Shown here one piece after another: positions 1 to 9,063 of a stretch of DNA of 64,000 nucleotides. Source of the DNA: Clostridia bacterium (GTDB lineage: Bacteria > Bacillota > Clostridia > TANB77 > CAG-508); assembly GCA_017510825.1 (NCBI GenBank), contig JAFWMA010000016.1:117352-181351 (forward strand). The letters run 5' to 3'. Both the position numbers and the translations under genes were made by a program. Numbering within the stretch: position 1 is the first letter of the stretch; every line of letters begins with the position of its first letter. Below the pieces are notes generated by a model. That model saw only the letters and a program-made list of their open reading frames with translations, was not told the DNA's origin and made no database searches.

Positions 1-165
1 CAATAATTAAAAACATAATGTTAAAAAAATACTTGCGATAGTAAGTAAATACATTTATAAAAAAGCATATAATATGGTATATTTATTATCAGAAACTTGA
101 TAAATACTGTAAAAATTATACATGTATTAAAAGCATTAGTGACTTGCTATTGAGGGAATAAGTTG

Positions 166-189
166 GAGGCAATATTTTAATGTTGCCTC
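166..189 (+). terminator. terminator-like hairpin of an upstream off-window gene
   Basis: The arms GAGGCAA (166-172) and TTGCCTC (183-189) flank an AT loop and are followed by a T-rich stretch. Nothing in positions 1-334 encodes a recognisable protein, so this hairpin probably ends a transcript that starts before the window. The rest of the stretch is AT-rich with no other feature apart from the promoter at 255-283. Confidence 0.5.
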
Positions 190-254
190 TAGTTTTATTA
201 AAAGGTTTAAAAAAATGAAAGTGAAAAAAGTGGAAAAATAAATAATAAAAATTA

Positions 255-283
255 TTGCATAGATTTATTAAATATGATATTAT
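255..283 (+). promoter_or_regulatory. sigma-A-type promoter before the epimerase gene
   Basis: TTGCAT (255-260) and TATTAT (278-283) are 17 bp apart. They lie about 50 bp upstream of the epimerase start. The architecture matches the promoter at 1674-1702, which serves the functionally linked ugd gene. Confidence 0.55.
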
Positions 284-334
284 TGCAAAGTAAAACTAAA
301 ATATAAAAAATAGATAAAAGAAAGGAATATTAAA

Positions 335-1384
335 ATGAACAAAATAGAATTAACAAACAAAAAAATTCTAGTAACAGGTTCAGCAGGTTTTATAGGCTCA
401 AATGTAGTAGAACAATTATTAAAAAAATTTGATGTAAAAAAAATAATAGGCTTAGATAGCGTAAACGACTATTATGATATAAAATTAAAAGAATATAGAA
501 TGAATAAATTAGCACAATTTGAAAAATATGAATTCATAAAAGGAAATTTATCAGATAAGGAATTAATAAATAAAATTTTCCAAGAGGAAAAGCCAGAAAT
601 AGTAGTAAATTTAGCAGCACAAGCTGGAGTAAGATATAGCATAACAAATCCAGACACATATATAGAATCAAACATAATTGGATTTTATAACATATTAGAA
701 GCTTGTAGAAACAACCCAGTAGAGCATCTAGTATATGCATCAAGTTCATCTGTTTATGGTTCAAACAAAAAAGTACCATACGCAACAAAGGACAAAGTAG
801 ATAATCCAGTATCACTTTATGCAGCAACCAAAAAATCAAATGAACTGCTTGCACATGCTTACTCGAAACTATACAACATACCATCAACAGGGTTAAGATT
901 TTTTACAGTATATGGACCAGCGGGAAGACCAGATATGGCGTACTTTGGTTTTACAAACAAATTAATAAACGGTGAAACTATAAAAATATTCAACTATGGA
1001 AATTGTAAAAGAGATTTTACTTATGTAGATGATATAGTTGAAGGTGTAATAAGAGTAATGCAAGGTGCACCAGAAAAGAAAAACGGAGAGGATGGTTTAC
1101 CACTTCCACCATACAAAGTTTACAACATAGGAAATAATAATCCTGAAAATCTATTGGACTTTGTACAAATATTACAAGATGAACTAATAAAAGCAAAGGT
1201 ATTACCAGAAAACTATGACTTTGAAGCTCATAAAGAACTAGTGCCAATGCAACCTGGAGATGTACCAATAACTTATGCAGACACATCAGAATTAGAAAAA
1301 GACTTTGGATACAAACCAAGCACAAGCCTAAGAGAAGGACTAAGAAAATTTGCAGAATGGTACAAGGATTTTTACAAAATATAA
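335..1384 (+). CDS. NAD-dependent epimerase, UDP-glucuronate 4-epimerase type
   Basis: This is an extended short-chain dehydrogenase/reductase of 349 residues. The Rossmann motif GSAGFIG lies near residue 16, and the catalytic YAATK (Y-x-x-x-K) motif lies near residue 162. The N-terminal stretch after the glycine motif (LDSVNDYYD) and the overall length fit the CapI/UDP-glucuronate 4-epimerase subfamily, which converts UDP-GlcA to UDP-GalA in the cytoplasm. An AAAGGA ribosome binding site precedes the ATG. The next gene but one, ugd, makes UDP-GlcA, so the two would supply uronic-acid donors for the polysaccharide locus that follows. The epimerase has its own promoter and terminator and is therefore a separate unit. 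Substrate assignment is from family resemblance; a UDP-glucose or UDP-GlcNAc epimerase is possible. Confidence 0.85.
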   Translation: MNKIELTNKKILVTGSAGFIGSNVVEQLLKKFDVKKIIGLDSVNDYYDIKLKEYRMNKLAQFEKYEFIKGNLSDKELINKIFQEEKPEIVVNLAAQAGVRYSITNPDTYIESNIIGFYNILEACRNNPVEHLVYASSSSVYGSNKKVPYATKDKVDNPVSLYAATKKSNELLAHAYSKLYNIPSTGLRFFTVYGPAGRPDMAYFGFTNKLINGETIKIFNYGNCKRDFTYVDDIVEGVIRVMQGAPEKKNGEDGLPLPPYKVYNIGNNNPENLLDFVQILQDELIKAKVLPENYDFEAHKELVPMQPGDVPITYADTSELEKDFGYKPSTSLREGLRKFAEWYKDFYKI

Positions 1385-1405
1385 TAAAGGTTTAATACTC
1401 ACTAT

Positions 1406-1437
1406 AAAACAAGCAAGAAATAAAACTTGCTTGTTTT
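1406..1437 (+). terminator. rho-independent terminator after the epimerase
   Basis: A 12-bp perfect stem (1406-1417 with 1426-1437) ends in TTTT and lies 22 bp after the epimerase stop codon. Confidence 0.75.
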
Positions 1438-1501
1438 ACTTGTGTAAAATACAGAATTATAATTAAGATTCATATAAAGAAGTATAATGTTTAAAAACAC
1501 T

Positions 1502-1634
1502 GTTACAATTCACAGTTAAAAAGGGGTCACAAAAGTCGATAGTATAATCTTGTTAGCTACTACGCAGAATTGTTCTACTTTATATTATCCCCTTTTACTA
1601 TTCAACAATTATAAAATCAACTGTGAATTGTAAC
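1502..1634 (+). repeat. 133-bp MITE-like inverted-repeat element
   Basis: The termini GTTACAATTCACAGTT (1502-1517) and its exact reverse complement (1619-1634) form a 16-bp perfect inverted repeat. An inner pair, AAAAAGGGG (1518-1526) and CCCCTTTT (1589-1596), extends the fold. The element contains no ORF. Related ends occur at 18155-18216 and 32012-32041, so it belongs to a small dispersed family. It fills most of the 359-bp gap between the epimerase and ugd. Confidence 0.7.
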
Positions 1635-1673
1635 AAAAAACGCCTAAAAATGACAAAAAAAATGCATTTTTCA

Positions 1674-1702
1674 TTGCATAAAAACTTATAATATGATATA
1701 AT
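1674..1702 (+). promoter_or_regulatory. sigma-A-type promoter of ugd
   Basis: TTGCAT (1674-1679), a 17-bp spacer and TATAAT (1697-1702) lie 42 bp before the ugd start codon. Confidence 0.65.
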
Positions 1703-1743
1703 ATATAAGCGTATATTGATTAATAGTTAGAAAGGAAGAGAAG

Positions 1744-2916
1744 ATGAAAATAGCAGTAGCTGGAACAGGATATGTAGGGCTATCTTTAGCAACTTTATTA
1801 AGTCAAAAAAATGAAGTGGTTGCATTAGATGTTGTCCCTGAAAAAGTAGAAAAAATAAATAAAAGGATTTCACCTATAAAAGATGAATATATAGAAAAAT
1901 ATTTCAAAGAAAAAAAGTTAAATCTAAAAGCAACATTAGACTACAAAGAAGCATTTGAAGGAGCAGAATTTGTAATTATTAGTACACCAACAAACTATGA
2001 TGAAGAAAAAGATTTCTTTGATACATCAACAGTAGAAGATATAATAGAAAAAGTTATTTCAATGAATGATAAAAACATAACAATGGTAATAAAATCAACA
2101 ATACCAGTTGGATATACAGAAAGCATAAAAGAAGAATATGTTATAAGTAACATATTCTTTTCACCAGAGTTTTTAAGGGAAGGAAAAGCACTTTATGACA
2201 ACCTATATCCATCAAGAATAATAGTTGGAGATAAAGGAGAAAAAGGAAAGAAATTTGCAGAATTATTAAAACAATCTTCGTTAAAAAAAGATGTAGAAAC
2301 TTTATTTATGAAACCTACAGAAGCTGAAGCAGTTAAACTATTTGCAAATACATACCTAGCTTTAAGAGTGGCATATTTTAATGAATTAGATACATACGCA
2401 GAGTTAAAAAAACTAAACACAAAAGATATAATAGAAGGAGTTGGACTAGACCCTAGAATTGGAACGCATTACAATAACCCATCATTTGGATATGGAGGAT
2501 ATTGTTTACCAAAAGACACTAAACAATTATTAGCAAATTATAAAAATGTTCCTCAAAACTTAATAGAAGCAATAGTAAATTCAAATAAAACAAGAAAAGA
2601 ATTTATTACTGAGGAAATCATAAAAAAACAACCTAAATTTGTTGGAATATATAGACTAACAATGAAATCAGGTTCAGACAATTTTAGATCAAGTGCTATT
2701 CAAGACATAATAAAAGGGTTAAAAGCTGATAATCAAAAAGTAATAATATATGAACCAACACTAGATAAAAAAGAATTTGCTGGATGTAGAGTAGTAAGTG
2801 ACTTAATGGAATTCAAAGAAAAAAGTTCAGTAATAATGGCAAATAGAATTGATGATAACTTGATTGATGTAAGAGCTAAAGTATATACAAGAGATTTGTA
2901 TTCAAGGGATGATTAG
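1744..2916 (+). CDS. ugd: UDP-glucose 6-dehydrogenase
   Basis: The 390-residue protein matches the UDP-glucose/GDP-mannose dehydrogenase family, which oxidises UDP-glucose to UDP-glucuronate with two NAD+. The NAD-binding motif GTGYVGLS is at residues 7-14. The substrate-loop SPEFLREG is near residue 140. The catalytic cysteine lies in [11 protein letters not shown] near residue 258. The length is that of the short bacterial Ugd class. The start is supported by AAAGGAAG. The product feeds the upstream epimerase and the uronic-acid-using glycosyltransferases of the locus. The family motifs are intact, so the enzyme is probably active. Confidence 0.93.
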   Translation: MKIAVAGTGYVGLSLATLLSQKNEVVALDVVPEKVEKINKRISPIKDEYIEKYFKEKKLNLKATLDYKEAFEGAEFVIISTPTNYDEEKDFFDTSTVEDIIEKVISMNDKNITMVIKSTIPVGYTESIKEEYVISNIFFSPEFLREGKALYDNLYPSRIIVGDKGEKGKKFAELLKQSSLKKDVETLFMKPTEAEAVKLFANTYLALRVAYFNELDTYAELKKLNTKDIIEGVGLDPRIGTHYNNPSFGYGGYCLPKDTKQLLANYKNVPQNLIEAIVNSNKTRKEFITEEIIKKQPKFVGIYRLTMKSGSDNFRSSAIQDIIKGLKADNQKVIIYEPTLDKKEFAGCRVVSDLMEFKEKSSVIMANRIDDNLIDVRAKVYTRDLYSRDD

Positions 2917-2978
2917 TTTTCAGAAACTTTCATTCATATATGACATTTGCGAGAAGTGCGAAAGGAATAAAATAAAAA

Positions 2979-3455
2979 ATGAAAAATAATAAAAGAAAGA
3001 AAATTTGCTTAATTTCTTCATCGGGTGGACACTTCGAACAACTATTATGTTTAAAGCCACTAGAAAATGATTATGATGTTTTTATTGTAACTGAAAAAAC
3101 AAAATACAATAGAAAAGACAAAAAGATTAAGTATTTTGTTCAACAAGTTAATAGAAAAGAAATATTATTCATTTTTAAAATGGCAGTAATTCTATTAAAA
3201 TCTTTATATATTTTTATAAAAGAAAAACCAGATGTAATTATTAGCACAGGAGTGCTATCTGCAATTCCTATGTTGTTTATTGGGCATTTATTTAAGAAGA
3301 ATGTAATATTTATTGAATCGTTTGCCAAAATAAATGATCCAACAATGACAGGAAAACTTATATATAAAAAACATATTGCAGATAGATTTTATGTTCAATG
3401 GGAAAGTATGAAAAAATACTATCCTGATGCAATTTATTTGGGAGGAATATATTAA
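2979..3455 (+). CDS. PssD/Alg14-like glycosyltransferase anchoring subunit
   Basis: This 158-residue protein opens with a strand and the glycine loop ISSSGGHFEQL, the Alg14/PssD signature. A hydrophobic stretch near residues 65-85 could associate it with the membrane. In this family the small Alg14-like subunit recruits the catalytic Alg13-like subunit to the inner face of the membrane, and the pair adds the second sugar to the lipid-linked primer. The next gene starts on the A of this gene's TAATG stop/start overlap, so the two are translationally coupled. No priming phosphosugar transferase is visible in the window; it may lie upstream. Confidence 0.82.
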   Translation: MKNNKRKKICLISSSGGHFEQLLCLKPLENDYDVFIVTEKTKYNRKDKKIKYFVQQVNRKEILFIFKMAVILLKSLYIFIKEKPDVIISTGVLSAIPMLFIGHLFKKNVIFIESFAKINDPTMTGKLIYKKHIADRFYVQWESMKKYYPDAIYLGGIY

Positions 3456-3940
3456 TGATTTTTGTAACACTAGGCTCACAAAAGTTTCAGTTTAATAGAT
3501 TATTAAAAGAGTTAGATAGGCTAGTAGAAAATGAAAAAATAGAAGAAGAGATATTTGCCCAAATCGGGTACAGTGATTACAAACCTCAAAATTACAAATA
3601 CAAAGATTTTCTTGAAAGAGATGAATTCAAAAAACATATGGAAGAGAGTGACATTGTAATAACACATGGCGGGACAGGAGCAATAATTACTGCAGTTAAG
3701 CAAGAAAAGAAAGTAATTGCTATCCCAAGACTAGCTAAATATGGAGAACATGTAGATGACCATCAAGTGGAAATTATACATGAATTCCAAGAATTAAATT
3801 TTATCGAATCGGTATACGAAATTAATGACATATTAACAAAATTAGATTCTATAAAGGAAAAAAAGTTTAATATTTACAAATCAAATACACAAGAGATAAT
3901 AAATGATATAAAAAAATATATTAATGAATCAGGAAATTAA
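3455..3940 (+). CDS. PssE/Alg13-like glycosyltransferase catalytic subunit
   Basis: The 161-residue protein has the GT28 C-terminal fold seen in PssE, EpsF and Alg13. MIFVTLGSQKF is at the N terminus, and the nucleotide-sugar loop THGGTGAI is near residue 71, followed by PRLAKYGEHVDDHQ, a conserved donor-site segment. It overlaps the PssD-like gene by one base, the usual arrangement for this two-subunit enzyme. The donor may be a UDP-hexuronic acid given the ugd context, but that is inference. Confidence 0.83.
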   Translation: MIFVTLGSQKFQFNRLLKELDRLVENEKIEEEIFAQIGYSDYKPQNYKYKDFLERDEFKKHMEESDIVITHGGTGAIITAVKQEKKVIAIPRLAKYGEHVDDHQVEIIHEFQELNFIESVYEINDILTKLDSIKEKKFNIYKSNTQEIINDIKKYINESGN

Positions 3941-3944
3941 GATT

Positions 3945-4823
3945 ATGAATAATTTAACAAAGAATATTATTTTAACACCATTCAACATTTTGTATAAAAT
4001 CAATCCAGAGCTAGACTTAGAGATTTTATTTAGATTAAAAGTTGGATATAAACTTAATTTAAAATCTCCAAAAACATACAATGAAAAAATACAATGGATT
4101 AAACTATATGACAAGAACGAATTAATGCCTAAATATTGCGACAAGTTTTTTGTAAGAGAATATATAGAAGAGAAAGGTTACAAAGAATTATTAAATAAGT
4201 TAATATGGCAAGGAACCAATCCAAAAGAAATACCGTTTGACAAGCTACCAGAAAAATTTGTTGTTAAAGTAACTCATGGTTCAACATTTAATATAATTTG
4301 TACTGATAAATCAAAGCTAGATAAAAAGGATGTAATTAATAAATGTAACAAGTGGCTAAAAGCAAAATTCTTACCTTGTTATGGAGAATGGTTTTATGGA
4401 ATAGAAAAACCAAGAATAATAGTTGAAGATTATATAGAATCAGAGAATGAGTATGGATTATTAGATTATAAACTTTTTTGTTTTAATGGCAAGGTTAAGT
4501 GTATTTATGTTTCAACCTCAAAAATTGGAGATGATTCATATGCTATTGATTATTACGATGAAAAGTGGAACTACATACCATTAAAGAGAAAAGGGCACAA
4601 AAGTTTAGGAAAAATAGAAAAACCAAAGCAATTTGAAAAAATGGTTAAAATTGCTGAAGACTTATCTTCAGATTTCTCGCATGTTAGAATTGATTTTTTC
4701 TATGAGAACAATAAAATATATTTTGGAGAAATGACATTCACAACATCAGCTGGATTTGGAAAAATCGATCCATATGAATTTGATTTAAAAATGGGAGAAT
4801 GGTTAAAACTCCCAAATAAATAA
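3945..4823 (+). CDS. TupA-like ATP-grasp protein (intact copy)
   Basis: A 292-residue member of the TupA-like ATP-grasp family found in capsule and teichuronopeptide loci, where it is thought to ligate amino acids or similar groups to polysaccharide uronic acids. Visible family features are SPKTYNEKIQWIKLYD near the start, KVTHGS in the ATP-binding region, VEDYI, DYKLFCFNGKVK and a C-terminal GEMTF. An ATG at 3924 exists, but AGGAAA at 3931-3936 sits 8 bases before the ATG at 3945, which is therefore the likely start and lies just after the PssE stop codon. It is a paralogue of the frame-broken gene at 5958-6831 and provides the ruler for that break. Confidence 0.8.
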   Translation: MNNLTKNIILTPFNILYKINPELDLEILFRLKVGYKLNLKSPKTYNEKIQWIKLYDKNELMPKYCDKFFVREYIEEKGYKELLNKLIWQGTNPKEIPFDKLPEKFVVKVTHGSTFNIICTDKSKLDKKDVINKCNKWLKAKFLPCYGEWFYGIEKPRIIVEDYIESENEYGLLDYKLFCFNGKVKCIYVSTSKIGDDSYAIDYYDEKWNYIPLKRKGHKSLGKIEKPKQFEKMVKIAEDLSSDFSHVRIDFFYENNKIYFGEMTFTTSAGFGKIDPYEFDLKMGEWLKLPNK

Positions 4824-4837
4824 AGGAAATCGAAATT

Positions 4838-5956
4838 ATGATAAAGGTATTAATGGTTATTACAGGTGGTTTGAGAAGAAATGGAATTTGTGTTTCTCAA
4901 TTAGACTATGCAAAAAAAATAAGTAAAACTGACTTTCAAGTTGATTTTGCTGCTGTACATAATGATTCAAAAGAAATGATTGAAAAATATAAAGAATGTG
5001 GTTGCATAGTATATAAACTACCTGACAGAAGAAAAAATCTATTTAAGTATATAAAAGCTTTAAAAAAATTATTAAATTCCGAAAAATATGATATTATTCA
5101 TGTACATGGAAGTAGTGCACTTATGTTCATTGAACTACTTATAGCCAAAAAATGCAAAGTAAAAGTTAGAATTGCTCATAGCAGGAACACAAAATGTGAT
5201 AGACCACTAATTGACAAAATATTAAGACCAATCTTTTATAGCTCTTTTAATTATGCATTAGCATGTGGAACTGATGCCGGAAAATGGTTATTTAACAAAA
5301 AAAAATTTAATGTTTTTTTTAATGGAAAAGATTTAGAACAATATAAATTTAAAGGTGATTTAAGAAAAGAATATAGAGAAAAACTTCATTTAAAAAATGA
5401 TGAAATTGCCTTTGGAAATGTTGGAACCTTTTATGAACAAAAAAATCACTTATTTTTAATTGATGTATACAATAAAATATATGAAAACAACAAAAAATCA
5501 AAGCTTTTTTTAATGGGGGAAGGTATATTGGAAAATAAAATAAGAGAAAAGGTTTCAAAATATGGATTGGAAAATAATGTTATATTTTTAGGAAGAGTTT
5601 CTAATGTAAATGATTTTTTAAATGCTATGGATTGCATGTTATTTCCATCTTTATTCGAAGGACTTCCTAATGTTGTCCTAGAATGGCAAATCAATGGATT
5701 AACATCAATTATATCTAATACAATAACAGATGAATGTATAGTAACAGATTTTGTTAAATCCATACCTATAAATCAAGGTACTAAAACCTGGACAGATTTT
5801 GTAAAAAAAATAAAGATTGATACTTTAAAAGAAAGAATAAATAAATCAAAAACCGGATGTGAAAAAATAATTAAAGCTGGCTTTGAAATAAACAATAATA
5901 CTTTAAAATTAGAAGAGTATTACAAGGAATGTTTAAAGAAAGAAGGGATAAATTGA
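4838..5956 (+). CDS. GT4-family glycosyltransferase
   Basis: The 372-residue protein has two Rossmann-like halves and the GT-B signatures of family GT4: an N-terminal glycine loop (TGGLRRNG), FNGKD at the interdomain region, VGTFYEQKNH at the start of the C-terminal domain, and the donor-site motif FPSLFEGLPNVVLEWQ. It resembles EpsF-type enzymes that transfer hexoses during exopolysaccharide repeat-unit assembly at the cytoplasmic membrane. It sits tightly between the two TupA-like genes, with a 1-bp gap to the next start. Donor and acceptor sugars cannot be read from the sequence. Confidence 0.87.
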   Translation: MIKVLMVITGGLRRNGICVSQLDYAKKISKTDFQVDFAAVHNDSKEMIEKYKECGCIVYKLPDRRKNLFKYIKALKKLLNSEKYDIIHVHGSSALMFIELLIAKKCKVKVRIAHSRNTKCDRPLIDKILRPIFYSSFNYALACGTDAGKWLFNKKKFNVFFNGKDLEQYKFKGDLRKEYREKLHLKNDEIAFGNVGTFYEQKNHLFLIDVYNKIYENNKKSKLFLMGEGILENKIREKVSKYGLENNVIFLGRVSNVNDFLNAMDCMLFPSLFEGLPNVVLEWQINGLTSIISNTITDECIVTDFVKSIPINQGTKTWTDFVKKIKIDTLKERINKSKTGCEKIIKAGFEINNNTLKLEEYYKECLKKEGIN

Positions 5957-5957
5957 G

Positions 5958-6831
5958 ATGATAACGAAAAAAATCTGGAAATACTTAATAGATATTGGAA
6001 TGCTAAAATTTATACCGGATGAAAAGTATTTAAAAATGAAATTTAAAAAAGTTATGAAAAAAAATCTTAATTTAAATAATCCTAAAACTTTCAATGAAAA
6101 ATTGCAATGGATTAAACTATATGATAGAAATCCTATTTATACAAATTATGTTGATAAATATGAAGTAAAGAAAATAATAAAGAATACAATTGGAGATGAA
6201 TATATTATTCCAACATTGGGCGTATGGGACAAATTCGATGATATAGACTTTTCTAAATTACCAAATCAATTTGTTCTAAAATGCACACATGATTCAGGGG
6301 GATTGATTATTTGTAAAGATAAGTCAAAATTAAACTTAAAAAAAGCAAGAACTAGATTTAATTTGATAATGAAAAGAAATTACTACTATAGATTTAGAGA
6401 ATGGCCATATAAAAACGTTAAACCTAGAATAATAGCAGAAAAATATATAGTAGATGAAAGTCGGATATGAATTAAAAGATTATAAATTCTTTTGCTTTAA
6501 TGGTAAAGTTAAGTACATTCAGGTTGATTTTGATAGATTTAATAATCATAAAAAGAATATTTATGATATAGACTGGAAATTACAAGATTTTGAAATTAAT
6601 TATCCTAGTGATAAAAGCCATAAAATAAAAAAACCAGAAAATTTAGAGAAAATGATTGAGATAGCTGAAAAACTATCAAAACATAATATATTTCTTAGGG
6701 TTGATTTATATAGTATAAAAAAACAAATTTTATTTGGAGAACTTACATTTTTTCCAGGTGGTGGATTAATGCCTTTTAAACCTGAAGTGTGGGATTTAAA
6801 ATTAGGAGAAATGATTAGATTACCAAAATAA
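5958..6831 (+). CDS. TupA-like ATP-grasp protein split by +1 shift at CGG
   Basis: Two overlapping reading frames, 5958-6470 and a second one reading from 6463 to 6831, together make one TupA-like protein. The first frame ends VDES-Arg-Ile-stop; the second continues GYELKDYKFFCFNGK. Skipping the C at 6462 (AGT-C-GGA) joins them as VDESGYELKDYKFF, which matches the family pattern DES-G-x-x-x-DYKFFCFNG. The joined length is 290 residues against 292 for the paralogue at 3945-4823. The break is at codon 169, an in-frame CGG, as in three other genes of the window. The gene may be a pseudogene, a sequencing error or a product of frameshifting at CGG. The downstream half retains all its conserved residues, which argues against long decay. 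Confidence 0.8.
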
Positions 6832-6853
6832 TAAAAACAAAGGAAGGTATAAC

Positions 6854-8011
6854 ATGTTAGTATATTTAATATGTTTTATTAGTTCAATAATATTAATATA
6901 TTTAGGGGAACATACTGAAAATAAAGCTAAAAGAATAATATTTATAGGAATAGCATTATTAATACCATGTGTTTTAGCAGGAATCCGAGCAACTAGTATT
7001 GGTACAGATGTAAATGTATATTTAAAACCAATGTTTACGAAAGCAACATCAGCAAATACATTTTCAGACTTTTTGAATTATAAAATTTATCGTTCAAGAG
7101 TTGCAAAAGACTATGAAATTGGTTTTACCTTTTTAGTATACTTAGTTAGTAAAATATTTAACAATATACATATTGTAATGTTTGTAATAGAAGCTTTAAT
7201 TATTTTTCCTATATATTTTGGATTGAAAAAAATAAAATGTATGAATAATAAAATAGGTTTAGGAATGCTAATTTATTATTTTTTATTTTTTCATCCGGGA
7301 TTAAATCTTATGAGACAATATGTTGGAGTTTCTTTTGCTTTTTATGGCATATGTTGTATTCTGGCAAAAGAAAATAAATGTATAATAAAATACATAATTT
7401 CATCTATAATAGCATTTACATTCCATAAATCTACAATAATGTCAGCAATACTAGTAATTATATATTATATACTATATAAGAAAAATAAAAAAGAAAGATA
7501 TTTAACATTTAATTCTTATAAAATTCCAATTAATACTTTATTATCATTGTTGATATTATTTGTTGGATTATTTGCATTATTAAATTTAGGTATGTTTAAT
7601 AGTTTGCTTAAGTCTGTAGATGGAATGTCTAGATATACAATGTATACTAAATCTATTTCTATTTCGGATTTTAGTTTAGTTAGAGTTTTTCCGATAATAA
7701 TAATCTTTTTACTTTTATTTAAAAAATTTATTAATAAAAACGAAAATTCATTATTTTACATATTGACCTTTTGTATGGCTTATTTAGTATTTGGACAACT
7801 ATCAAATGTTTCTAAGAACGGAGTAAGGATTTCGATTTTATTTACAGTTTTTAATGTTATAACTTATCCTTTATTGGCTTCAACACCAAATACAAAAAAA
7901 GGGAAGATATTAGCCACATCCTTTATAGTAATATATGTAATAGCATATTGGGGATATATGTATGTTTATAGAGGATTTAATCAAACTGTACCATTTGTTT
8001 TAGGAATATAA
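6854..8011 (+). CDS. EpsG-family polysaccharide polymerase (Wzy type)
   Basis: The 385-residue protein is very hydrophobic, with about ten predicted membrane spans. It carries the EpsG-like stretch LAGIRATSIGTDVNVY near residue 40 and LMRQYVGVSFAFYG in the middle, both typical of Gram-positive exopolysaccharide polymerases. This protein would polymerise flipped repeat units on the outer face of the membrane. AAGGAAGG precedes the start. Together with the flippase at 10826 and the chain-length module at 19159-21690 it defines a Wzx/Wzy-dependent pathway. Confidence 0.82.
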   Translation: MLVYLICFISSIILIYLGEHTENKAKRIIFIGIALLIPCVLAGIRATSIGTDVNVYLKPMFTKATSANTFSDFLNYKIYRSRVAKDYEIGFTFLVYLVSKIFNNIHIVMFVIEALIIFPIYFGLKKIKCMNNKIGLGMLIYYFLFFHPGLNLMRQYVGVSFAFYGICCILAKENKCIIKYIISSIIAFTFHKSTIMSAILVIIYYILYKKNKKERYLTFNSYKIPINTLLSLLILFVGLFALLNLGMFNSLLKSVDGMSRYTMYTKSISISDFSLVRVFPIIIIFLLLFKKFINKNENSLFYILTFCMAYLVFGQLSNVSKNGVRISILFTVFNVITYPLLASTPNTKKGKILATSFIVIYVIAYWGYMYVYRGFNQTVPFVLGI

Positions 8012-8031
8012 AAATAGAAAGTAGGTAATAG

Positions 8032-9030
8032 ATGATTGAAAATATTGTTAGCGTAATAATACCTTTATACAATGCTGAAAAATACATCAAAAGATGTATT
8101 TTGTCTATTGTAAATCAAACATATAAGCACTTAGAAATCATCATAATAAATGATGGCTCTACAGATAAATCATTAGATATTATTAATTGTCTAAAAAACA
8201 AATACGACTATATAAAAGTATATACACAAAAAAATAAGGGAGTTAGCAGTGCAAGAAATGAAGGAATAAAAAAATCAACAGGAGAATATATTTTCTTTGC
8301 AGATGCAGATGATTTTTTAGAACCCAGTTGCATACAAATTATGTTAGAAGAAGCTATATCATTAAAAGCTGATATTATTAGATCAAATTATTATTTAAAG
8401 AATAAGAATGTATATAATTTTAAAGAAAAAAAGATTTATGACATAACAAATAAGGAAAATAGAAAGAAAATTGAAAATCTATATTTAAATACATATTTTT
8501 TTAATAATGTATGGGGGCAATTAATAAAAAGAGAGATTATAAAAAATATAAAATTTGACATAAAATTAAAAATGGGTGAAGACTTTAAATTCAATCTTGA
8601 AATTTTAAATAATGCAAAAAAAATTGTTGTTATAACTGATTGTCTATATAATTATACATATAATACTAATGGAATGAATTATAATGATTCACTAGAAAAA
8701 ATCGAAAAAAAGATTAAAGACATATGTTCAATTTACGAATGGTTATACCATAGATTTAATAAAAAAAATGTTTGTAAAATCTTTTTAAGAGGATTATCTC
8801 CACAGCTATTAAAAGTAAATGAATATAAAAACAATGATATAATAAAATTTGTTGAACAACAAAATATTTTTATAAATACAACAAAAATGATTAAAATATC
8901 AGATTTAAATATGAACAAATTTTATATAGTATATGTACTGGTACTCAAACGAAAATGGTATATGCTAAGGATGACATATTTTTTTACATTTAAACCAATA
9001 AAGAAAATAAAAGATATTATAAAAAAATAA
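8032..9030 (+). CDS. GT2-family glycosyltransferase
   Basis: The 332-residue protein is a GT-A-fold enzyme of family GT2. VSVIIPLYNAEKYI opens the nucleotide-binding half, INDGSTDKS follows, and the metal-binding motif DADDF is near residue 88. MGEDFKFNLE marks the acceptor/catalytic segment. It has no transmembrane region, so it acts at the cytoplasmic face. It lies between the polymerase and the pyruvyl transferase in the same orientation. The specific sugar is unknown. Confidence 0.88.
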   Translation: MIENIVSVIIPLYNAEKYIKRCILSIVNQTYKHLEIIIINDGSTDKSLDIINCLKNKYDYIKVYTQKNKGVSSARNEGIKKSTGEYIFFADADDFLEPSCIQIMLEEAISLKADIIRSNYYLKNKNVYNFKEKKIYDITNKENRKKIENLYLNTYFFNNVWGQLIKREIIKNIKFDIKLKMGEDFKFNLEILNNAKKIVVITDCLYNYTYNTNGMNYNDSLEKIEKKIKDICSIYEWLYHRFNKKNVCKIFLRGLSPQLLKVNEYKNNDIIKFVEQQNIFINTTKMIKISDLNMNKFYIVYVLVLKRKWYMLRMTYFFTFKPIKKIKDIIKK

Positions 9031-9063
9031 GTAAAGGATTAACTATTTAGAAAGGGATTAATA

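Noticed and set aside
6454..6831. Independent small ATP-grasp gene starting at ATG 6454
   Set aside because: It lacks the N-terminal half of the family and a ribosome binding site; it is better explained as the continuation of 5958 after the CGG shift.
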